Shown: positions 43,992 through 52,351 of the stretch, in pieces
How positions within the stretch are numbered: position 1 is the stretch's first letter
How the letters are laid out: every line of letters starts with the position of its first letter
Assembly (NCBI GenBank): GCA_003600225.1
Contig: QZFT01000020.1
Location: forward strand, 1-64,000
Origin: Pseudonocardiaceae bacterium YIM PH 21723
GTDB lineage: Bacteria; Actinomycetota; Actinomycetes; Mycobacteriales; Pseudonocardiaceae
Length of the DNA stretch: 64,000 bases
Direction: 5' to 3'
Made by a program: the position numbers and the translations under genes
Notes under the pieces: generated by a model
What the model was told of the DNA's origin: nothing
Seen by the model: only the letters and a program-made list of their open reading frames with translations
Database searches by the model: none

Positions 43992-44070
43992 GCTGAATGT
44001 GGCTTTAGCTCGGTCTATCCGACTGGGAGCCACATTCACCGACTTCTACCGAAGGAAAGCCACATTCAGC
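43992..44070. terminator. hairpin with alternative partners between TetR and SARP genes
   Basis: The arm GCTGAATGTGGCTTT (43992-44006) pairs perfectly with 44056-44070. It can also pair in part with GCCACATTCA at 44029-44038. The two structures exclude each other. It lies between convergent genes. Confidence 0.6.
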
Positions 44071-44085
44071 CGACCGACTCAGTGG

Positions 44086-47000
44086 CTAAGACACCTGCGC
44101 CGGATCGACCCGGGCCAGGGCCGCCGGGACGTCGAGGTACCAGCCGAACTCGTACGCCTCGGCGAACGGCTCGTCGCCGAGGGCGGCCCGGCCGCGGTCG
44201 CTCAGCGCGCGGACCTGCGGATCGGTGTGGTCGTGGGCGCCCCGCAGCCGGGCGGCCGCGCCGAGCAGCACGGCCGCGTCCCGATGCCGCCCCCGCAGTG
44301 CCGCGAGGCCGGCTACCGGCACCGCCACCGTCGCCGCGATCGGCATGTCTCCGGCGGTCACCGCAGCCGCGCAGGCCCGGCCGAGGGCCTCGGCGGCGCC
44401 CGGCCCATCGCCCAGCTCCAGGCAGAGCGCACCCCGGACCGCGCCGATGAGCGCCTGCCCGCCGTTGAACAGGTGCCCGGCCGCCTCGGCTTCGGCCGAC
44501 TCGATGAGCTCGCGCGCCCGGTCCAGTTCGCCGGTGAGCAGGCAGACCGCGGCCTCCCGCGCGTCGAACAGGCTCGTGACCACCGGGGACGTCGAGTGCA
44601 CCGCGCGCTTACGGATCGCGGTGATCATCTCAGCGGCCTGCCGCCGCTCGCCGAGCCGCACGTGCAGGTCGATCAGCCGCAGGTCGATGAAGATCTCATC
44701 GCTGAGGATCAGCGAGCCGAACTCCCGGGCCAGCTGTTTGGCCCGGACCAGGTCGTCCCGGGCGCCGTCCAGATCGCCGTCGTACTGCCGCAGCAACGCG
44801 CGCAGCGGCAGCGCCTTCGCCATTCCCCAGCGGTCACCGGCCCGGGTGAAGCAGTCCAGGGCGGCACCCACGTCCTCGCGGACCGGGTCGAGCTGCCCCT
44901 CGTTCTCGTTGAACTGCGCCCGGAACAACTGTGCCAGCCCGGCGATCCACACATCGGTCCCGTCCACCAGCAGCTGGGTGATCGCCGGTGAACTCCCGCT
45001 CTCCGCCAGCGAGACCAGCACGATCGCCGCCGGGGTTCCGTGGAAATCCGGAGCTCCGGGGTGTTCCATCAGCCGTTCGGTGAGCGATCGCAGCTCCACA
45101 CGTCGCCGACGCATCTCCGCGCTGACCAGCGCGCCCTGGGTGGCGATGGTGTTCATCAGCAGCATCGCCTCGGCCATGTCGCGCCGCAGCCCCGGTTGCC
45201 CGGCGGGCAGGGCGACCGCCGCGCCGAGCCAGTGGGCCGCGTCCCGGTGCAAGCCGAGCACCTGCCAGTACCAGCTGAGGTTCAGCGCGATCCCGATCGC
45301 CTCGTCGGCGGCGCCGGTGTCGCAGAGGTGACGCAGCGCGGCGAGCACATTGTCGTATTCGGCGCGCAGCACGTGGATGGCGTCGAGCTGCTGCGGTCCA
45401 CGCAGCAACGGGTCGTTCCTGGTGACCAGGTCGGCGAAGTGCGCGGCGGCCCGATCCCGCACGCCGGTCAGGATTCCCTGCTCGGCCAGACGCTCCAGGC
45501 CGTACTCGCGGATCGTCTCCAGCATCCGGTACCTGCCCGTGTCCGGCACGAGTCGCAGCAGCGACCGGTCGACCAGGTCGGCGAGCAGCTCCGCGATGGC
45601 GGGTATCTCCGGACAGACGGCGCCGGCCGAACCGGCTGTAACCCCGCCGGGCAGCACGGCGATCCGCTCGGCGACGGTCCGGGCGTCCGCGCCGAGCAGG
45701 TCCCAGCTCCACGCGATGACAGCACGCAGCGTGCGGTGCCGGGGAGCGGCGGTCCGGCTGCCGGTGGTGAGCAGCCGGAAGCGGTCGGACAGGCCGTCGG
45801 CCAGGTCGGTCAGTGAGAGGGTCCGCAGGCGGGCGGCCGCCAGTTCGAGTGCCAGCGGAATGCCGTCCAGGCCGCGGACGATGCGCAGTATCTCGGTGAG
45901 GGTGTGCTCATCGACGCCGAATCCGGGCCGCACGGCCGCCGCGCGCTCGGTGAACAGCTGTACCGACGCGGTGTCCCGGGCCTGCTCGACGGTCGCATCC
46001 GGTTCGGGCAGCGGCAGTGGGCCCAGCGGAACGAGCACCTCGCCGTCGATGGCGAGGGGTTCCCGGCTGGTGGCCAGTACCCGCAGCCCGCGGCAGCGGG
46101 CCAGCAGCGCCGACATCAGGTGGGCCACCGCGTCGATCAGGTGCTCGCAGTTGTCCACCACGAGGAGGATCTCCCGGCCGTCGAGGCGCTCGGCCAGCAC
46201 GTCCAGCTCACCCGCCGGGTCACCGCGCAGTTCGGCGGAGGCTTCGAACAGCGCCGCGCCACGTAGCCCGATCGCGGCCAGCACGGCCGTGCCGACCTCG
46301 GTGGGCTCGGTGACCGAGGCCAGGTCGATCAGCCAACTGCTGTCCGGGTGCCGGTGTGCTGCCTCCACAGCGAGGCGGGTCTTGCCCGCGCCACCGGGAC
46401 CTAGCACGGTGACCAGGCGGCCGGCGGCCAGCAGCGCGCCGAGCCGGGTGAGGTCCGCATCGCGGCCGATGAAGCTGGTCAGTGGGGCGGGCAGGTTGCT
46501 CGGCCTGGCCTGTGGGGCGGGCCGGTCATCCTGGAGCAGCCGAAGGTGACGCTCGCGCAGCGCGGCGCCGGGGTCGGCGCCGAGGGAGTCCGCCAGGGCT
46601 TCCCGGACCTGCTCGTATCGGGCGAGGGCCTCGGCTTGACGGCCCTGCGCGGCGAGCGCGTCCATCAGCAGCGCCGCCGCTCGCTCGTGGACGTGATGGT
46701 CGGCGAGCAGCGCCGTCAGCCGGGTGGTGGCCGCGTCGGTCTGTCCGAGGGCCAGCTCGGCGGCGGCGAGATCGGCGGCTGCCTCTACCGAAATAGTGGT
46801 CAGCCGGGTCGCGACGGCGGACGGCAGGGCCGTCGGCTCTCCCCACAGCGCCACCGCCTCACCGAGCAGGGCGGCAGCCCCGGCCGGATCATCGGCACGC
46901 AGCCGGTCGCGACCGGCGGCGGCGAGGTGCTCGAAGCGCACCGCGTCCACGTCGGCGGGATCCACGGCCAGCCGGTAGCCGCCCGCGAGCTGGGCGATGT

Positions 47001-47250
47001 CGCCGACCGGGTCGAGGGCCCGGCGCAACCGGGAGACCAGGGCCTGCAACGCGTGGGCCGCACCGGAAGGCGGGTTCTCGGCCCAGATCGCGTCGATCAA
47101 CGCGCCGGGGTCGACCGGGCGGCCGCCCGCGAGCGCCAGCCGGACGAGCAACGCCTGCAACCGGGCGCCCGGCACGGGCAGCGGGGTGTCGCCGCGGAAC
47201 GCCGCGACACCGCCGAGCAGCGTGACGCGCAGTCGCGGTCCCCCATCCAT
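44086..47250 (-). CDS. SARP/BTAD family regulator with NB-ARC-type ATPase and TPR-like C-terminus
   Basis: A 1054-residue AfsR/SARP-like regulator. An OmpR-type winged helix (about 1-95) is followed by a BTAD domain (about 100-240). Next comes a STAND-type ATPase with Walker A GPGGAGKT (Lys290) and LLVVDNCEHLID. A long helical-repeat region makes up the C-terminal half. Such proteins activate nearby secondary-metabolism or stress genes. The start ATG 47250 is in MDGGPRLRVTLLGG. It is divergent by 95 nt from an FAD monooxygenase/GDSL pair, the obvious candidate targets. Confidence 0.88.
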   Translation of the reverse strand: MDGGPRLRVTLLGGVAAFRGDTPLPVPGARLQALLVRLALAGGRPVDPGALIDAIWAENPPSGAAHALQALVSRLRRALDPVGDIAQLAGGYRLAVDPADVDAVRFEHLAAAGRDRLRADDPAGAAALLGEAVALWGEPTALPSAVATRLTTISVEAAADLAAAELALGQTDAATTRLTALLADHHVHERAAALLMDALAAQGRQAEALARYEQVREALADSLGADPGAALRERHLRLLQDDRPAPQARPSNLPAPLTSFIGRDADLTRLGALLAAGRLVTVLGPGGAGKTRLAVEAAHRHPDSSWLIDLASVTEPTEVGTAVLAAIGLRGAALFEASAELRGDPAGELDVLAERLDGREILLVVDNCEHLIDAVAHLMSALLARCRGLRVLATSREPLAIDGEVLVPLGPLPLPEPDATVEQARDTASVQLFTERAAAVRPGFGVDEHTLTEILRIVRGLDGIPLALELAAARLRTLSLTDLADGLSDRFRLLTTGSRTAAPRHRTLRAVIAWSWDLLGADARTVAERIAVLPGGVTAGSAGAVCPEIPAIAELLADLVDRSLLRLVPDTGRYRMLETIREYGLERLAEQGILTGVRDRAAAHFADLVTRNDPLLRGPQQLDAIHVLRAEYDNVLAALRHLCDTGAADEAIGIALNLSWYWQVLGLHRDAAHWLGAAVALPAGQPGLRRDMAEAMLLMNTIATQGALVSAEMRRRRVELRSLTERLMEHPGAPDFHGTPAAIVLVSLAESGSSPAITQLLVDGTDVWIAGLAQLFRAQFNENEGQLDPVREDVGAALDCFTRAGDRWGMAKALPLRALLRQYDGDLDGARDDLVRAKQLAREFGSLILSDEIFIDLRLIDLHVRLGERRQAAEMITAIRKRAVHSTSPVVTSLFDAREAAVCLLTGELDRARELIESAEAEAAGHLFNGGQALIGAVRGALCLELGDGPGAAEALGRACAAAVTAGDMPIAATVAVPVAGLAALRGRHRDAAVLLGAAARLRGAHDHTDPQVRALSDRGRAALGDEPFAEAYEFGWYLDVPAALARVDPAQVS

Positions 47251-47345
47251 GGCTCGATTTTCCCGCACCTGCGGTATCAGCGTCGTATGAGCCCCCTGTG
47301 AGCGCTCCCCCGCACGCTGAGCGGGACTTCGGAAGGGGAACTCTC

Positions 47346-48845
47346 ATGCATGACGTAGTGATCGTGGGCGCCGGCCCGGTCGGCCTGCTCCTCGCCTGTG
47401 AACTCGGCCTGGCCGGCTGTTCTGTCCTGGTACTCGAACGGGAACCGGAACCCGGAACCCCGTGGCGGACGGCGCCGCTCGGCATCCGCGGCCTGTTCGG
47501 CGGGTCGACCGCGGCGTTCGACCGCCGTGACCTGCTGGCCCCGCTGCTGGCCGACGCGGGTGTCGTCCTGGAACTCGACGAGGATCCGGCGCCGCCGCGC
47601 GGCGTCGGCCACTTCGCGGGCATCATGCTGGATCCGGCGAACGTGGATCTGGCCGCCCTGCCGTTCCGGCTGCCCAGCCCGGTGCCGGACGCGTTGATGA
47701 CCAGCCTCGACGTGATCGAGTCGGTGCTGGCCGAGCGGGCGGCGAAGGTGGACGTCGAGATCAGGCGCGGTGTCACCGTGGACGCCGTCACCCAGGATGA
47801 CGACCGGGTGGTCGTGCACTCCGGCGCGGACGAGTACGTGGCGCGCTGGGCCGTCGGCTGCGATGGCGGACGCAGCGCGGTGCGCAAGCTCGCCGGCTTC
47901 GAATTCGTCGGCACCGAACCGCAGTTCACCGGATACACCATGGTCGTCACCGTCGCCGACCCGGAGAAGTTGCGCCGCGGCATCCACCTGACGCCGAACG
48001 GGATGTACGTCCAGATGCACACCCAGGGGCACATCGGGATGACGGACTTCGACGGTGGCGCGTTCGACCGCGCACAGCAGCCGACCCGCGAGCATCTCCA
48101 GGCGGTGCTGCGCCGGGTGTCCGGCACCGACGTGACACTGAGCGAGGTGCACCTCGTCTCGACGTTCACCGACCGCGCGATGCAGACGACGAGCTACCGG
48201 CAGGGCCGCGTGCTGCTGGCGGGCGACGCCGCGCACATCATCTCGCCGCTGGGCGGACAGGGCCTGAACACCGGCATCGGCGACGCCATGAACCTGGGCT
48301 GGAAGCTCGCGGCGACCGTGCACGGTTACGCGCCGGACGGGCTGCTGGACACCTACACCCGGGAACGTCATCCGGTCGGCGCCGCCGCCCTGGACTGGAC
48401 GCGCGCGCAGGTCAGCGCCATGCGACCGGACGCGCACAGCCAGGCGGTACAGGGGCTGATCCGCGACCTGATCGAAACCGTGGACGGCACCACCTACGTG
48501 TTCCAGAAGATCTCCGGATCGTGGATCCGCTACGACCTCGGCAGCGACCAGCCCCTGGTCGGCCGCAACGCCCCGGACTTCCGCTTCGCGGACGGCACCC
48601 GCCTCGGTGACCTGATGCAGGACGGCCAGGGCGTGCTGCTGGACTTCAGCGCCGACCAGTCGCTGCGGGATTCCGCGGCGGCCTGGGAGAGCCGGGTGCG
48701 ATACGTGGCCGGGACGGCGCGGAACGACCTCGGCCTGGGCGCCGTGCTCATCCGGCCGGATGGCACCGTCGCCTGGGCGGGCGACGACCGGACGGCCTTC
48801 GAGCAGGCGGCCGGCCGCTGGTTCGGCGAGGCGGAGAACCGATGA
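47346..48845 (+). CDS. FAD-dependent aromatic hydroxylase/monooxygenase
   Basis: A 499-residue class A flavoprotein monooxygenase. FAD sites: GAGPVGLLLACELG at the N-terminus, DG in CDGGRSAVRK, and GDAAHIISPLGGQGLNTG. A C-terminal thioredoxin-like tail of about 100 residues is present, as in Pgas/Mhp-type and polyketide hydroxylases. ATG 47346 follows GGAAGGGGAA; the longer frame starts within the promoter gap. It overlaps the GDSL gene by ATGA. Substrate unknown, and no PKS genes are in the window. Confidence 0.9.
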   Translation: MHDVVIVGAGPVGLLLACELGLAGCSVLVLEREPEPGTPWRTAPLGIRGLFGGSTAAFDRRDLLAPLLADAGVVLELDEDPAPPRGVGHFAGIMLDPANVDLAALPFRLPSPVPDALMTSLDVIESVLAERAAKVDVEIRRGVTVDAVTQDDDRVVVHSGADEYVARWAVGCDGGRSAVRKLAGFEFVGTEPQFTGYTMVVTVADPEKLRRGIHLTPNGMYVQMHTQGHIGMTDFDGGAFDRAQQPTREHLQAVLRRVSGTDVTLSEVHLVSTFTDRAMQTTSYRQGRVLLAGDAAHIISPLGGQGLNTGIGDAMNLGWKLAATVHGYAPDGLLDTYTRERHPVGAAALDWTRAQVSAMRPDAHSQAVQGLIRDLIETVDGTTYVFQKISGSWIRYDLGSDQPLVGRNAPDFRFADGTRLGDLMQDGQGVLLDFSADQSLRDSAAAWESRVRYVAGTARNDLGLGAVLIRPDGTVAWAGDDRTAFEQAAGRWFGEAENR

Positions 48846-49504
48846 CGATCACCCTCCGGCCGGGGAGCACGGTGCTGTTCACCGGCGATTCGATCACCGA
48901 CTGCCGGCGCCTCGACAGCGAGGACCGGCTCGGCTTCGGCTACCCGCTGCGCATCGCGGGCGACTGGGGCCTGCGGCACCCGGACCGGCCGGTGACCTGG
49001 CTGAACACCGGGATCGCCGGGTACAAGGTGCTGGACCTGGAAACCCGCTGGCAGGAGGATGTGCTCGACGCGAAGCCGGATGTGGTGTCGATCCTGGTCG
49101 GCGTCAACGACATGGGCTGGCACACGATCGTCCCGGGCGGCCGGGTGATCCCGCCCGCCGAGTTCGCGTCGGGCTACGACCGGCTCCTCGCGCCGCTGGC
49201 CGAGGCGGGCACCGAACTGATCCTGATCGAGCCGTTCCTGCTGCCGGTCAGCGGCATCGTCCGGGCGGGCCACGCGCTCGTCGACGACCGGATCCGGGCG
49301 GAGTGGCGGGCCGACCTGGACCCGAAGATCCAGGTCGTGCGCGACCTGGCGGCCCGCTACGGCGCACATCTGCTGGCCGCCGACGCGATGTTCGCCGACC
49401 TCGCCAGGACGACCGGCCCGGAGTACTGGGCCGAGGACGGCGTGCACCCGACCCCCGCCGGGCACGCCGCCCTCGCGGCGGCCTGGCTCCGCCTGGTCGG
49501 CTAG
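48842..49504 (+). CDS. SGNH/GDSL hydrolase
   Basis: A 220-residue esterase-fold hydrolase. Block I carries GDSIT (catalytic Ser), block III GVND, and block V DGVHPT (Asp and His). No signal peptide is seen, so it is cytoplasmic. The start overlaps the monooxygenase stop. It may deacylate the product or substrate of the oxygenase, or a carbohydrate ester; the family does not settle this. Confidence 0.9.
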   Translation: MTITLRPGSTVLFTGDSITDCRRLDSEDRLGFGYPLRIAGDWGLRHPDRPVTWLNTGIAGYKVLDLETRWQEDVLDAKPDVVSILVGVNDMGWHTIVPGGRVIPPAEFASGYDRLLAPLAEAGTELILIEPFLLPVSGIVRAGHALVDDRIRAEWRADLDPKIQVVRDLAARYGAHLLAADAMFADLARTTGPEYWAEDGVHPTPAGHAALAAAWLRLVG

Positions 49505-49540
49505 CGGTACCCGAAGAGGCCTGTCCAACTTTTCCCATTT

Positions 49541-49572
49541 CCGGCCACGGCGGTGATCACCGCCGTGGCCGG
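49541..49572 (+). terminator. 32-nt perfect palindrome after the GDSL gene
   Basis: Two 16-nt arms with no loop, containing CCGGCCACGGCGG. It lies 37 nt after the stop. It separates the oxygenase/GDSL unit from the M64/DUF6603 operon. Confidence 0.72.
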
Positions 49573-49758
49573 TTCCGCAGCCACCCACATGGCGGAACGT
49601 CGCTGGTCAGCGCACCTTCCGCCGCAAGGCAGGCGACCGTGGACGGGGTACGCACCGCGGGTAGTAGTCCGGTTTTGGTCCGTTGACCGCCAATCGGCCG
49701 AAGGTCACGCTGGCCAGCGAATTCCCGTCGTGCTCGTCCACAACTGGGGGCCGTGCCC

Positions 49759-52347
49759 ATGCCGGATCTCTTGCTGTTCCCGCACTGCGACCTGCACATG
49801 GCCCTGACCGGAACACCGCCCCTCAAGCTCCGGCTGGTCGGTCGCGGCGATCTCGACGCGACGACCAAGCGCTATCCGCTGACCCAGATCTTCCCCGCGC
49901 CCCCGGGTCAGACAGCGCCGGTGAAGTTCGAGTTCCTCGAGCCGCACGCGCCTCCAGGGCAACGGATCAACGCCCATCTACCCACGGTAGCGGCGGACGG
50001 CACGGTCCAGGCCACGGTCGCCGGGGTCTATCTCTTCCAGGCCAGAACCGTCCCCGCGGCGGCCACCGAGCCGGAGGTCTACATCGTCGGCAGGCTCCAG
50101 GTGCACAAGAAGCCTGTGGCGTGGTGGTTCGGCAACGACTCCATCACCACCGCGCTCGACACCGATCCGGTGAAGGGCCTCGCACACGCCCAGCCATCGA
50201 TCTACATGGAGTTCGAGGACGACGCGGCACCGGGCACCGACCGGATCGGGGACATCACCGGCCACGGTTACGTCCAACTGACCCCGGTGGAGCCGGACAA
50301 GCTCGTTGTCACCGCCGACGGCAGGCTCCGGGGCCTGGTCGAGACACCCACCCCGCCGGCCGGTCAGCCGGCCGGGTCGACACCACTGGCCGGCACCATG
50401 GCCGGGCTGCCACCCAGGAACCCGTTGCCGGTACGGGTCGTCTCGTACGCGAAGCAGCGCTTCACCCTGGAGGGCGTCGGTGGAGTGCGTGGGGGCAGCG
50501 TCGCCGGGATCGACGAACTGCACAACATCCTGTTCGTCGCCGAGGGGTTCCGGGAGACCGATCGGCGGCTCTTCAACGACCTGGTCACCTCGTCCGTGCA
50601 CGACATGTTCGACAAGGAGCGCCACCAGCCGTACCCGACGCTGCGGAGTGGGTTCAACGTCTTCAAGGCGTTCCTGCCTTCGCAGCAGTACGGCCTGACC
50701 TGCGGTTTCCGCATCGGCGACAACGGGCCGACGGCGGGCAAAGGCATACCGGTCCCGTCCGACTTCACCGCCGACAAGCACTATTCGACCAGCGAACTCG
50801 TCGCCCGCGTCGGATTCCCGAAGCGCGGTGAGACGGGCAGCCGAAGCGCCCTGGTGGACACGTGGACGAAACAGGGACTCCGCTTCGAGCCGGCCAGGAT
50901 CGACAACACGCTCATCGACCGCTGGAAGGCACAACAGTCGTTCGGGATCATGAACGCGAGCGACACGGTGCTGGGACTGCAACTGGGCGGCAGGCCGGCC
51001 GACCGGGACTCGAACTCCAGTATCACCCGGGTGAGCTCCGGCGGCGATGTGTCCGGTACTCACTCCCCCTTCATCCTCCGGCTCTACGAGTTCTACCAGC
51101 AGCCGGACAACCGCCTGATGTCGCTGGATCCCCGCCGCCACCCTCCCGAGCTCTACGCGACGGACTCGCTGCCGAATCCGGGGAACTCCGTTCTCCAGTA
51201 CATCAACGGGCTGGTGTACCCGAAGCCCGGGACGCCGCTCCCGCTCGGCGGCATGTGGCAGCCGGACGACCTGGCCTTCAAACGCAGCCGTGGGCTCGTC
51301 GTGATCGTCGGGCATGAGGAGCTGGACGGCGGGACGAGCATCAATGCGCAGACGCTCACCGCGCAGACGTTGCACCTCTACAAGAATCCGTTCTTCACCT
51401 ACGACGCCTCCCGCCGGGAGATGCGGCGCAACCTCGGGACGATCAACATCGACGAGAACGAGTTCGTCGATACGATCGCGCACGAACTCGGCCACAGCTT
51501 CAACCTGGACGACGAGTACGAGGACATCAGGGGACGCGGGGACGCAGACAAGATCATCGATATGCCGGGTGACAACGTCGCCAGGTTCGGATACCTCCAG
51601 GTCCCAGGCACGTCGACCGGCCAGATCCAGGCCGAGCTGATCAAGTGGTTCCGGCTGCACCGGATGGCCGTCTCCTCCCGGCTCACGCAGAACGCGGTGG
51701 AGGAGAACGGCCGGCTCCGGGTCACCGTCCCCTTGCAGGACATGGCCAAGTGGAAGCAGATGGAGAGCCGCAAATCCGAGGTGTTCGTCGATGTGCGCAA
51801 CGTCGAGATCAAGGTACGGGGCAGGCAACTGCCGTTCACCGAGGACGCCGACCACCATCTGCTCAACCTGCGAATCGACCGGGTGGACGAGGCCCTTGGC
51901 CTCATCGTGCTCACCGGCGTGCCGCCGTCGCCCTCCGGTCTGCGCACGATCGTCAAGGGCGCCGTGGTGTTCGTCGCGCAGGGCTCGGCGACCGGCGAAG
52001 CGCTGTACGTGGTGGAGAAGGCCGTGCAGACGCACCTGCTCACCAAGAAGCTCCCGTTGAACTCCGTCAAGGAGAACGTGGAGATCAGCGGAGAGGAGGA
52101 CAACCCGGTCCCGATCGCCGGATTCACCCCGCCGCACTTCGACCAGACCACCGTCGGCCTCTATGAGGGCGGCGCGCATTACGCGGGCGGTCACTACCGG
52201 CCGGCCGGAGGCTGCAAGATGCGATCGCACCGCGGCCCCTCGGTCAACGGGAAGTTCTGCTTCGTGTGCAAGTGGCTGATCGTCAACCGGGTGGACCCCG
52301 GCTACCACGCCCTGGTCAACAGACTCTTCTACCCGAAATCGAGCTAG
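49759..52347 (+). CDS. M64-type zinc metallopeptidase with long N-terminus
   Basis: An 862-residue protein. The peptidase part shows the zinc site HELGHSFNLDDEY (His575, Glu576, His579), preceded by FVAEGFRETD and followed by the M64-like C-terminal YEGGAHYAGGHYRPAGGC and FCFVCK. The first 250 residues are a beta-rich extension without a recognised family. No signal peptide is present, which is unusual for the IgA-peptidase-like group. ATG 49759 has GGGGG at 8-nt spacing. It is the first gene of a five-gene operon and could cleave a partner encoded there. Confidence 0.8.
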   Translation: MPDLLLFPHCDLHMALTGTPPLKLRLVGRGDLDATTKRYPLTQIFPAPPGQTAPVKFEFLEPHAPPGQRINAHLPTVAADGTVQATVAGVYLFQARTVPAAATEPEVYIVGRLQVHKKPVAWWFGNDSITTALDTDPVKGLAHAQPSIYMEFEDDAAPGTDRIGDITGHGYVQLTPVEPDKLVVTADGRLRGLVETPTPPAGQPAGSTPLAGTMAGLPPRNPLPVRVVSYAKQRFTLEGVGGVRGGSVAGIDELHNILFVAEGFRETDRRLFNDLVTSSVHDMFDKERHQPYPTLRSGFNVFKAFLPSQQYGLTCGFRIGDNGPTAGKGIPVPSDFTADKHYSTSELVARVGFPKRGETGSRSALVDTWTKQGLRFEPARIDNTLIDRWKAQQSFGIMNASDTVLGLQLGGRPADRDSNSSITRVSSGGDVSGTHSPFILRLYEFYQQPDNRLMSLDPRRHPPELYATDSLPNPGNSVLQYINGLVYPKPGTPLPLGGMWQPDDLAFKRSRGLVVIVGHEELDGGTSINAQTLTAQTLHLYKNPFFTYDASRREMRRNLGTINIDENEFVDTIAHELGHSFNLDDEYEDIRGRGDADKIIDMPGDNVARFGYLQVPGTSTGQIQAELIKWFRLHRMAVSSRLTQNAVEENGRLRVTVPLQDMAKWKQMESRKSEVFVDVRNVEIKVRGRQLPFTEDADHHLLNLRIDRVDEALGLIVLTGVPPSPSGLRTIVKGAVVFVAQGSATGEALYVVEKAVQTHLLTKKLPLNSVKENVEISGEEDNPVPIAGFTPPHFDQTTVGLYEGGAHYAGGHYRPAGGCKMRSHRGPSVNGKFCFVCKWLIVNRVDPGYHALVNRLFYPKSS

Positions 52348-52351
52348 CGCC

